A stretch of DNA of 64,000 nt. Source: Histidinibacterium aquaticum (lineage in GTDB: Bacteria; Pseudomonadota; Alphaproteobacteria; Rhodobacterales; Rhodobacteraceae). The DNA lies in contig NZ_VYQE01000002.1 of the NCBI RefSeq assembly GCF_008710275.1, forward strand, positions 837,451-901,450, in the 5' to 3' direction. Positions 17,335 to 26,200 of this stretch are shown here, in pieces; position 1 is the stretch's first letter, and every line of letters starts with the position of its first letter. Position numbers and translations under genes: made by a program. Below the pieces are notes generated by a model. That model saw nothing but the letters and a program-made list of their open reading frames with translations. It was not told the origin of the DNA and made no database searches.

Positions 17335-19272
17335 CTATCCGTATCCGATGGTTCTGGCGAGGTTCTGTTCCCGCAAGAGCGTTTCCCGGCGCGCCTTGCG
17401 GGCCACGGCATCGCGCCGCCGGTGAAGAGCCGCGAGGATTGGCCAGCGCAGCCCGGGGACCCGAAGGAATGCCCTTAGCGTGCGCCAGACCAGAGTCGGC
17501 GTCCCCTCCCGGATGGCGCGGTCCTCGCGAGAGAAGGCTCGTTCGTAGCTGCCGGGGTCGCCCTGGCGCCCTGCCCGACCGAAGAGCTGCCGTTCCATTC
17601 GACCCGAGACCATGAAGCTGCCGATGACGACATGAAGCCCGCCGGCCTCGCGCACCGCCGGGGCCAGCCCGATATCGGTGCCGCGCCCGGCTAGGTGGGT
17701 CGCGAGGGTGATCTGGCCGGGCTGGCCAGCCTCTGCGACGATCTCGGCCTCCTGCGCCTCCGTCAGGGCGTCGAGCACGGCCACCTCACGCCCCGCGGCG
17801 CGGAAGACCCCGGCCAGTTCCGCGACCTCGCTCACGTCGTTGAGGCCGACGAGCACGGACCGCTCTTGCGCGATGTCGCAGGCGCGGCGGACGATATGGG
17901 TCCACTTCGCGGCGCGATCGGGCAGCATCCGCCGCCCGACCGATCGCAGCCGGGGCGGCGCATGAGGCGCGATCCGCCGCACCGGCAGCCGGTAGATCGC
18001 CCAGAACTCGCCGCTGCATTCCCGTCCGGTCCCGGTCAGACCGGACAGTATCCGATACTGGCGGAAATAGGTCTGCTGGGTGATCTGCGCGACCGTGTGC
18101 ATTTCCTCGGTCGGTTCGAGGCCCGCGTCGATCTCGATCAACTGGTGCAGTCCGTAGCCCCACCGGCGATCCGGCATGAGACGTCCCGTGGACTGATCGA
18201 TCATCTGCACCTTGCCGTCGCGAATGACATATGCCTCACCCTCGCGAAACATGTGGATCGCAGAGAGCGCCGTTTCGGCGAGCGAGACGATGTCCTCGCT
18301 ACCCGCGAGAGGGTGGCGCCATCGGCTTGCCGCATCCTCGAGCCTGTGGAGGCCGACGTCGGTCAGCCGCCAGGCTCCACGGCCGTCCCGCACGATGTCG
18401 CTCGGCGCGGCGAGGCCCGAGGCGAACCGGTGCAAGGCATGGAAGAGCTCCCCCTCCTGGACCGGCAGCGCGCCGCCCGGCTCGGACAGGATCATCGGAG
18501 TCGTCGCGTCGTCGGCGAGGACGCTGTCGATCTCGTCCACGATGGCAATGGCCTGACCCATCTGTCTCGGCACCGCGTGGGGATCGCGCGCGGTGCCCCG
18601 GCGGTCGCGCAGGTGGTCGAAGACGAAGGTCTTGTTGGCGCCGTAGACGATGTCGGCGTCGTAGGCCCTGCGCTTGTCTTGGTCCGGCATCTCCTGCGTG
18701 ATGACGGCGACGCGGAGGCCGAGGCGCGCGGCGATGGGCGCGATCAGCTCGCTATCGCGCCGTGCGAGATAGTCGTTCACCGTGACCACGTGAACCGAGA
18801 CCCGCGACCGCGCGGCCGCCAGCGCCGCAAGTCCTGCGGCCAGGGTCTTGCCCTCGCCGGTCCGGAGTTCGACGCAGGTCCCCTGAAGCAGCGAGATCGC
18901 ACAGTCGATCTGGTTGTCTCGCAGCGCCAGTCCGGTCTCGCGCCGCATGACCTCCAGGACATGCGCGATCGCGGAGGCCCCTCCCCTCCGACGCAAGAGG
19001 CTCTCCGCACGGAAGGGCGCCGCACGGAGCGAGTCCTCGAAGGAGGCGTCGTCCAGGTCACGCAGTTCCGTCCAGACCTCCCGTACCCCGGCCTTCAGCG
19101 CAGGAGAGATCCGCGGCGGACGGATCAGCCGCCATGTCAGGTGCTCGTCCAGCATCAGCCGGGCGCGCGAGAGCCGCGGCACCTTTCGGCGGACCGGCTT
19201 GCGGCGGGACCGGGCGAAGGGCCTCAGCGCCGGCGCACGCAGTGGAAGGCGGGGCCAGAGCGCCTCAGACAC
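17335..19272 (-). CDS. SecA-like translocase ATPase, shortened
   Basis: This 645-residue protein has the SecA motor motifs in order: Walker A RTGEGKTL (138-143), HVVTVNDYLARRD, Walker B IVDEIDS (246-249), a PPXD-type insertion after it, LSGLTGTGRE, ATHLAGRGTDIG and FGRAGRQGDPGS. Canonical SecA is about 850-900 residues; here the helical scaffold and wing part after the second motor domain is only about 70 residues, and the C-terminal Cys-rich zinc motif is absent. The N terminus has an extra basic segment (RSRRKPVRRKVPR). The start is a GTG overlapping the M50 gene stop by eight bases. It is the only obvious ATPase in the giant-protein operon, so it probably drives or unfolds the 8883-residue substrate. 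That is inference from context. Confidence 0.88.
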   Translation of the reverse strand: MSEALWPRLPLRAPALRPFARSRRKPVRRKVPRLSRARLMLDEHLTWRLIRPPRISPALKAGVREVWTELRDLDDASFEDSLRAAPFRAESLLRRRGGASAIAHVLEVMRRETGLALRDNQIDCAISLLQGTCVELRTGEGKTLAAGLAALAAARSRVSVHVVTVNDYLARRDSELIAPIAARLGLRVAVITQEMPDQDKRRAYDADIVYGANKTFVFDHLRDRRGTARDPHAVPRQMGQAIAIVDEIDSVLADDATTPMILSEPGGALPVQEGELFHALHRFASGLAAPSDIVRDGRGAWRLTDVGLHRLEDAASRWRHPLAGSEDIVSLAETALSAIHMFREGEAYVIRDGKVQMIDQSTGRLMPDRRWGYGLHQLIEIDAGLEPTEEMHTVAQITQQTYFRQYRILSGLTGTGRECSGEFWAIYRLPVRRIAPHAPPRLRSVGRRMLPDRAAKWTHIVRRACDIAQERSVLVGLNDVSEVAELAGVFRAAGREVAVLDALTEAQEAEIVAEAGQPGQITLATHLAGRGTDIGLAPAVREAGGLHVVIGSFMVSGRMERQLFGRAGRQGDPGSYERAFSREDRAIREGTPTLVWRTLRAFLRVPGLRWPILAALHRRRDAVARKARRETLLREQNLARTIGYG

Positions 19273-21391
19273 GGATCACCCGCAGGAAGAGCCGACGCAG
19301 ATGGAATGCGACCTGCTCGAAGGCCGTGGCATCGGGCAGGCTCAGGCGTGCCTTGACCCTGGCCCCCGACCAATCGGTCAGGTCCGTCTCCGTGGCCGCC
19401 CAGGCGACGATGGCAGCGTCGAGCGCCATCCCCGGAGCATCCGGCATCTCCGGCACCGGTCCTCCGCGCGTGGACAGGAGCTGCCGGGGGACCTGCTGCC
19501 CCGCGGCCACGACCTGCATCCGGGCAATCGGCAGGGAGAGCGTCGAGGTGTCCGGCAGCAGGAGTTCCATCCGCCTGACGTCCCCGCCGGGAAATTCCCC
19601 GGCATAGGCCGAGGGGAAGGCCAGGACGATTTCCATGCGGCCCGGCGCCTCGATGTGCCCGAGCAGATCGCCGCGCGTGAGGAAACTGCCGGAGACCGGC
19701 GGTCGCCCCCCCTGCCACCGGACGATTCCCTCGGCAGGCGCCGTCAGCTCCCGGCCCGCGTGGCGCAGTTCCGCCTCGACGAGGGAGCCGCGGGTGAGGA
19801 CGAGATCGCGCTCCACCGACTGCCGCTCTTCCAGCGGCAGCCCGCCGCGGGAGAGCTTGTCTTCGAGGCTCGACTGGGTCAGCCGCAGCGACTGGACGCG
19901 TGCCTCCTGCGGGCGGTTCGCTACCGTGACGATCACGTCATTTTCCGAAACCGGCGCGCCGTCCTCGAGGGCACCTGGGAGGATCGTTCCCGCGCTGGCC
20001 ATCCGAAGCTCGGTGCCGGGAGCGGGCACGACCATGCCCTGCCCCATGGCGTTGAACGGCAGCGGCACCGCGGCGCCGAAGAGGACAATCGCCCCGAGCA
20101 GGGCCCCGACGCGCAGGGCCGACCGGCGGGAGCGGTTCTGGGCGCGCGACATCCGGACTCCTTTCCTGACGAATTTTGCGAAGGGCACGATCACCCCCAG
20201 CACGACCGCCCAGAGCGCCAACAGCACGCCCAGGGCGAAGAACATCTGCGAGACGACGGCTACGATGACGATGGTCAGCGACAGCCTGTAGAGGAGCGCG
20301 AGCGATCCGTACGTCCCGAGTATCCGGGCCTCGTCGGGCGGGACCTCGAGATCGGAGCGCAGACCGAAGACGTGGACGTAGGCCCGATCCGCGAGGTACT
20401 CGGAGCTGCGCTTGGCGAGATTGGGCATCTCCAGCCAGTCCGACAGCACGAAGTAGGCGTCGAATTTCAGCAGAGGATTCCCGTTGAAGAGGACGGTCGA
20501 AACGGTTCCGATCAGCACGACGTTGAACAGGAGCGCGCGCTCGATCCCCGGCTCGATGGCCAGCCAGACGAAGAGCGCCAGCGAGGCCATCAGCAGCTCG
20601 GAGATGATCCCCGCCGCTCCCACGATCATGCGCGCCCGCTTGTCCGGAAATGCGTGGGCATCCGACGCCTCGACGTAGGGCACCGGAAAGAAGACGAGCA
20701 GCATGATCCCGAATTCGCGAACCTCGCCGCCGAAACGGTGGACCGCGTAGCCATGGGAGAGCTCGTGCAGGATCTTCATCACCGGAAAGACCAGAACCAG
20801 CAGGAGCAGGCCCGACTGCGACAGCAGCTGGCCGTCGACCGAGTTCGTCAGCGCGGAAAAATTGAGGGCCGCGGCGACGGCGCCGGACAGGAGGATCGCG
20901 CAGATCAGCGCGAAGCCGGTCCGGGTGAAGAGCCAGCCCACCAACGGGTACGTCGCCCGGATCAGCCGTGCCGGGTCGAGCAGCCTGAACTTCAGTGAGA
21001 GGGGGCTCATGGCCCGGGCCTCGGTCAGCTTGTTGCGCTTGCGCAGGCTCCGGTCGGCCAGGTGCTCGGGATTCATCTCGTGATCCGACACCACGAGCCC
21101 CGCGGATACGAGCTGCAGGATCCAGTCCATGATCTCGGACTGTCCGGAGGTCGTGCCCGGGCGTTGGCGCAGCTCCTCCCAGATCTCCTGCACGGTGCGC
21201 TCTCCGTCCAGCATCCGCCAGACCTGCTCGGCCTGGTGGTTGAGGCGCATGTGCTGCCCGGTCAGTCGGTCGGAGATCACAAGGAAGGTCTCGCCCCGAA
21301 ATACCTGCATCGTGGTTCCGAGCGCCGATCGACGGCGGAACCGCTGCCCTGAAATCAGGTACCAGTCGGGGTGGCGCAGGTGGGCGACCAT
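19265..21391 (-). CDS. PqqD-like / M50-type membrane metallopeptidase / HlyD fusion protein
   Basis: This 708-residue protein has three parts. Residues about 30-105 form a PqqD-like winged domain (LVISDRLTGQHMRLNHQAEQ, VWRMLDGERTVQEIWEEL). Residues about 145-400 form a polytopic membrane core with the zinc motif HELSH (209-213, in MKILHELSHGYAVHRFGGE) and the M50 third-ligand motif NGNPLLKFDAYFVLSDW (Asp311). Residues about 430-708 form a HlyD-like adaptor with two half-motifs and a helical hairpin between them. All zinc ligands are intact, so it may be an active site-2-type protease, for instance processing the giant protein or its LEPR-XLL segment; that is inference. It starts 21 bases after the GAF-HlyD gene. 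Confidence 0.85.
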   Translation of the reverse strand: MVAHLRHPDWYLISGQRFRRRSALGTTMQVFRGETFLVISDRLTGQHMRLNHQAEQVWRMLDGERTVQEIWEELRQRPGTTSGQSEIMDWILQLVSAGLVVSDHEMNPEHLADRSLRKRNKLTEARAMSPLSLKFRLLDPARLIRATYPLVGWLFTRTGFALICAILLSGAVAAALNFSALTNSVDGQLLSQSGLLLLVLVFPVMKILHELSHGYAVHRFGGEVREFGIMLLVFFPVPYVEASDAHAFPDKRARMIVGAAGIISELLMASLALFVWLAIEPGIERALLFNVVLIGTVSTVLFNGNPLLKFDAYFVLSDWLEMPNLAKRSSEYLADRAYVHVFGLRSDLEVPPDEARILGTYGSLALLYRLSLTIVIVAVVSQMFFALGVLLALWAVVLGVIVPFAKFVRKGVRMSRAQNRSRRSALRVGALLGAIVLFGAAVPLPFNAMGQGMVVPAPGTELRMASAGTILPGALEDGAPVSENDVIVTVANRPQEARVQSLRLTQSSLEDKLSRGGLPLEERQSVERDLVLTRGSLVEAELRHAGRELTAPAEGIVRWQGGRPPVSGSFLTRGDLLGHIEAPGRMEIVLAFPSAYAGEFPGGDVRRMELLLPDTSTLSLPIARMQVVAAGQQVPRQLLSTRGGPVPEMPDAPGMALDAAIVAWAATETDLTDWSGARVKARLSLPDATAFEQVAFHLRRLFLRVIRV

Positions 21392-21412
21392 CGTGTCAGG
21401 TCCCGCCGGCTA

Positions 21413-23209
21413 TCACTGCAACGCCCAGAGCCTGGTGCTGAACCAGCGCCGCAGACCGCGTGTGTATTCCGCGAGCAGAGTGCTCTCCCCGGCATCGACG
21501 CGAACGATCCCCCTCATTCCGTCCCTGAGGGCGACCTCGCCCCCCCCGTCTTCCAGTGTCATCCAGGAGGTGAAGACATTGACCCCTTCCTCCATCGAGG
21601 ATTGCGAGGTCACACGCTCGAGCCTGACCGGGATCGGCGTCTCAGGGAAGGCCGAAAGCAGGAGCTGTCCGCTTGCGCCGTCGGGCAGATCGGCGACCCA
21701 CCCTTCGTCGATGCGGGCCCGTACGGCGAAGCTTCCGGGCTCCGCGACCTCGAGCAGCGGCTCGCCGAGCCGCACGCGGCCGCCGACCCGCTCCCAGGCG
21801 TCTCCACCGATCACGACGGTTTCGGTATCGACGACCTGGCGCGTCTGTTCGCGCTGGTATTCGAGCAGCTCGACCCGAACATCCACCTGCTCGAGCTGGG
21901 CCGCGAGTTCTCGGAGCCGCGCAGTATCGCGGTCGGCCCGCGCGGCCTGGATCTCGGTCTCCAGCCGCGCCTGCTCCGCCTGCGCTTGCGCCAGTTCCAG
22001 CCGCAGATCGGTATCTTCCATCGCGACGATCACATCCCCCGCCGGAACGGTGTCTCCCAGCTCGAACGGCGCCTCGGCGACAAACCCGTCGAAGGGCGCC
22101 GACACGATCCGCCGATCCCGGGCCTCGACTGTCGCGTTGAACGCAGGTGCGACGCTGCTCGGAATCTGCGAGGCCGCGACGAGAACGAGCACCGCCACCA
22201 GCAAGGCGACCTTCAGCTTGAGCCCCCGTCGTCCGAATAGGGCTGCGGCAGTATCCGCCAGCCAGGTCCCGGCGCGGCGCAGCAACGAGGGGTGCGCCCG
22301 CTGCTGGATCGACATCGCGCTCTCGAGGATCGAGCCGATCAGCTCGGCCGCGGCCATGTCGGGGAGCGGCGTGATCGCGTCGTTCCAGAGGACGATAACC
22401 ACCGAGCGGCAGTTGTCGCCGTCATAGAGCGGCAGGAGCATGCAGGCCCCGGCCCCCAGACGCTCCAGCGCATCGTCGAGCTGTGCGGTGTCGGGGTCGG
22501 TGTCCTGTCCCGCCTCCGCCACATGAATGCGAACTGCGCGCAGCTCCATCGCGGCCGCCGCGAGCGCCTCGAGCGCGGTTCTCTGGGCACTGTTGCGGTC
22601 CACCACCGCGCCGCCCGACAGGGCAAGGAGCGAGGGCGTGGCGACCGGGACCCGGCAGACAGCGACCAGACCGGGCTGAAAGGCGCGTTCAAGCCGGGCG
22701 ATCCACTGGTGCGCGAGCTGCAGTCGATTGCGCGCCGAGGGGGCCTCCTGCAGGATCGCGCCCCCCATCTCGAGACCCTGCGCGATATCGCCCTTCTGTT
22801 GCGAGCGTTCGCGCAGCGCTGCGACCAAGAGCCAGCCGGCCTTGGCCTCCAGCTTTTCGAGGCGAGCCTGAAGGGGGCCGGGGTCAATCGGCTTGAAGCC
22901 GGCGATGAGGACGAGTTCGACCTCCGGCCCGACGCAGGCGTAGGTGGCGAGCCAGCCGTCCTGCTCCTCCGCCTCGCCGCGCGGGCGGACGGTCCCGCCG
23001 CTGTCGGGCTCCGTCGCCTGCAGGACCGGACCGGGATCGGCCAGGGGCGCTGTTCCGACGCGCGCCGCCTCGATCCAGCTCTCCCCGCCAGTCCGGAGGA
23101 AGATACTGCATCCGTGGATGCCATCGATTTCCTGAAGATGGCGCCGGGCCGCGCGGGCTACGCCGCCCGGACTTCCGGTCTTCGCACGCGAACTGCCTTG
23201 ATCAAGCAT
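21413..23209 (-). CDS. GAF-like domain / HlyD adaptor fusion protein
   Basis: This 598-residue protein has an N-terminal cytoplasmic half (1-330) with one or two GAF-like segments (for example GACMLLPLYDGDNCRSVVIV near 254-273, preceded by a helical linker). One membrane helix follows at about 331-349 (KLKVALLVAVLVLVAASQI). A periplasmic HlyD part completes it: half-motif APFDGFVAEAPFELGDTVPA, coiled hairpin (LRLELAQAQAEQARLETEI), second half-motif and barrel. The ATG overlaps the end of the giant gene by eight bases, with AGGAG close upstream, so translation is coupled to it. The cytosolic sensor-like half is unusual for a secretion adaptor; it may sense a small ligand or contact the SecA-like motor. 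The ligand is unknown. Confidence 0.85.
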   Translation of the reverse strand: MLDQGSSRAKTGSPGGVARAARRHLQEIDGIHGCSIFLRTGGESWIEAARVGTAPLADPGPVLQATEPDSGGTVRPRGEAEEQDGWLATYACVGPEVELVLIAGFKPIDPGPLQARLEKLEAKAGWLLVAALRERSQQKGDIAQGLEMGGAILQEAPSARNRLQLAHQWIARLERAFQPGLVAVCRVPVATPSLLALSGGAVVDRNSAQRTALEALAAAAMELRAVRIHVAEAGQDTDPDTAQLDDALERLGAGACMLLPLYDGDNCRSVVIVLWNDAITPLPDMAAAELIGSILESAMSIQQRAHPSLLRRAGTWLADTAAALFGRRGLKLKVALLVAVLVLVAASQIPSSVAPAFNATVEARDRRIVSAPFDGFVAEAPFELGDTVPAGDVIVAMEDTDLRLELAQAQAEQARLETEIQAARADRDTARLRELAAQLEQVDVRVELLEYQREQTRQVVDTETVVIGGDAWERVGGRVRLGEPLLEVAEPGSFAVRARIDEGWVADLPDGASGQLLLSAFPETPIPVRLERVTSQSSMEEGVNVFTSWMTLEDGGGEVALRDGMRGIVRVDAGESTLLAEYTRGLRRWFSTRLWALQ

Positions 23210-26200
23210 GCTCCTGCTGCATCCGCCAGCCGCCTATCCGCCACGCGGGCGCAGCCGCAGCCTGCTCTCCCTCACCCTCTTCCTCGTCGGCATCGGGCGC
23301 TTCGGGCGTCTCGCCCTCCTCGACCGGTCCCTCACCGGTATCCTGGGGCTCTGTCGCCTCGGTACCGGGTGGAAGGAGGTTATCCTGCGAGGAGAGCAGG
23401 GCAAAGCCCGCCAGGCCCGGAATTACATCATCGTCATCCTCATCCGACAGCTCGCGGTCAAGGAGGCCGGGCAGATCGAAGATGAGGTCGCCGCGCGCGA
23501 TGAGGCTGAGGCCGCTGATCGGCGAGGTGAGCGACACGAGGTCCTCGCCGGTGCTCGGACGGTCGTCACTCGTCCGGGTGTGGCGGTCGTTGAACAGCGT
23601 CTGGACGACCTGCGAGATCGAGTCGACATCGCTCGGGGCCATGGTCAGGAAGCTGGTGATGACCTCGTCGCCGTTCGACCGCTCGGTCAGGCGGATCCGG
23701 GCGAATTCCCCCACGGCCACGTCGTCGGACAGGTCGAGGCCGAAGCTGTCGCCCCCCACGCCGCCGAGAATGAAGTCCCGTCCCGAGCCGCCGAAGAGCG
23801 TGTCGTCTCCGCCGTCGAAGAAGTCCTCGCTCTCGATCGTGTGGTAGGTCGTCCGGTCCTTCGTCGCCCGCTGGTAGAGGCCGCCGTCGCCGGTGATCAT
23901 GTCGTCGCCGCCGCGCCCGTCGATGACGTCGCCCGCGGCCCCGCCGAAGATGATGTCGCGGTCCGTGCCACCCGAGATGCTGTCGGTACCGCCGACCGAT
24001 GCCTCCGTGGAGAGCGCTTCTAGGACGAGGCCGACCTCATCGCCTTCGATGACCCCGGCGTCCCCGATCAGCACCGAGAGCCGACCCGCCTCGTTGACGA
24101 TCCGGTCGTTGCCCGGTCCGCCGATGACCCAGTCCTCACCCAATCCGGCGCGTAGGACATCGTCGCCGCCGGGAGCGCTGAAGCCTTGAGCCGTGAAACG
24201 CACGCCTTGCCGGGCCCTGATCTCTCCCATGTCGCCGATCAGGATGTCGTCGCCGCTCCGCGTCGAAACCGCGTCGTCGCGCTCGCCGGCGATGACCCAG
24301 TCCCGCCCGGTGCCGCCGGTGATGACGTCATCACCGCCGCGTGCGTTGCCGATGGAGAGGACGGCGCGCACTCGACCTCGTGCGTCGGTCTCGATGGCGC
24401 CGTTGTCGCCGAGGATCACCGAAGTTCCCGCCGCCTTGACGATCGTGTCACCGGATGCGCCGCCGAGGATCCAATCGTCCCCGTTCGCCGCATCGATCCT
24501 GTCAGCACCGCCTTCCGTGCCCGAGGCGACCGCCCCGATCACGCGGCCCGCCCTGAGGGTCAACTCGCCGATATCGCCGAAGACCACGTCGTCGCCGTTG
24601 CCGGAGACGACACTGTCGCCCCCCTGGCCTGCGAGGATCCAGTCTTCCCCGTCGCCCGTCGTGATCTCGTCATCGCCGCCAATCGCGGCGCTGGTGATCC
24701 TGACCTGAGCCGCGCGACCCCGGGCGTCGGTGAGAATTTCACCGGCGTCGCCGAGTACGATGTTCCGCCCCTGTCCGGCGTCGACCACGTCGCCGCCCGC
24801 GCCCGCGATGATCCAGTCGCTCGCCGTGCTGCCGGTGATCCGATCGTCGCCGCCGGTCGCCGGCTCCGTCGCGCGCATCGACGAAACGATGCCCCCGGTC
24901 CGCGCTTCGATTTCGCCGGAGTCACCCAGGATGAAGGACCGACCGGCCCGGTTGACGATCGTATCGCCGCCCATGCCGCCCAGAACCCAGTCGACACCGG
25001 AGCCTGCGTCGATCTCGTCCGCAGCGCCTGCCGCGATGTCGGCGACCGCGCGGACCGGCAGGCCGGCCTCGCCCTCGAACAGACCAGTGTCGCCGAGGAT
25101 CACGTCGTTGCCCGCTCCGCTCGACACGCTGTCAGAGCCTGCGCCCGCCACGATCCAATCGCGCCCGGTTCCGGTCCGGATGATATCGGCACCGCCCTCA
25201 ATGGGAGCCAGGGACCGCAGGATCGTCGAGCCGAAGACGATCTCCCCGGAGTCGCCCAGAACGACATTGTCGCCGTTCCCCGCGGAGATGACATCGCCGC
25301 CGATACCGCCGATCACCCGATCCGCGCCACTCCCGGTGGTGATCCTGTCGGAACCGCCGTCAGTGAAGGCCAGCGACCGGATCGCCTCTCCGAAAATGAC
25401 TTCGCCTGAGTCGCCCAGGACCGTGTTGCTGCCGCCGCCGGCCCTGATGTCGTCAGAACCCGCTCCGCCGAAGACATGATCGGCCCCGCTCCCGGTGATG
25501 ATCGTATCGGCACCACCGACCGCCGTCGCCAGCGACCGGACCGAGATCCGGGCCACGATGTCGCCGGCGTCCCCGAGGACGATGTTGTCGCCGTCTCCGG
25601 CATTCACGAAGTCAGTGCCCTGTCCGGCAAGGATCCAATCCGCTCCGCCTCCGGTGGCGATATCGTCGTCGCCGCCGATGTCCGCACTGGTCGAGCGGAC
25701 CCGCGCCGCCCGGCCCTGTTCGTCGGTTAGGAGTTCACCAGAGTCGCCGAGAATGATGTTGGGGCCGTTCCCTGCCCTGATGGTATCGGCACCTTGACCC
25801 GCCAGAATCCAGTCTGCACCGCTGCCGGTCGTGATACGGTCATCGCCGCCGATCCCGGTGTTGATGGAACGGACCTGTTCGGCTCGGCCACGGCTGTCGG
25901 TGAGGATCTCACCGGAGTCGCCTAGAACGATGTTGCGGCCTGGGCCTGCGGTGATCCGGTCGCCCAGCGCTCCACCCAGGATCCAGTCGGCGAAGGCACC
26001 ACCGGTGATCGTATCCGCTCCGCCCACGCCAGCGTCGACGCTGCGGACAACCTTGATCCGCCCCTGCGCATCCGCGCGGATCTCGCCCGCATCACCGACG
26101 AGGACCGACGCCGCGCCGTCGCGACCGGCGGAGGTCAGGGTGTCGCCGGATGCGCCGCCGAAGAGCCAGTTGGAGCCGGTCCCGGCGTCGATCACATCCG

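Noticed and set aside
17695..19356. A plus-strand open frame of 553 codons opposite the SecA-like gene
   Set aside because: The minus strand carries ordered SecA motifs; the plus-strand product is Arg/Asp-rich with no fold signature.
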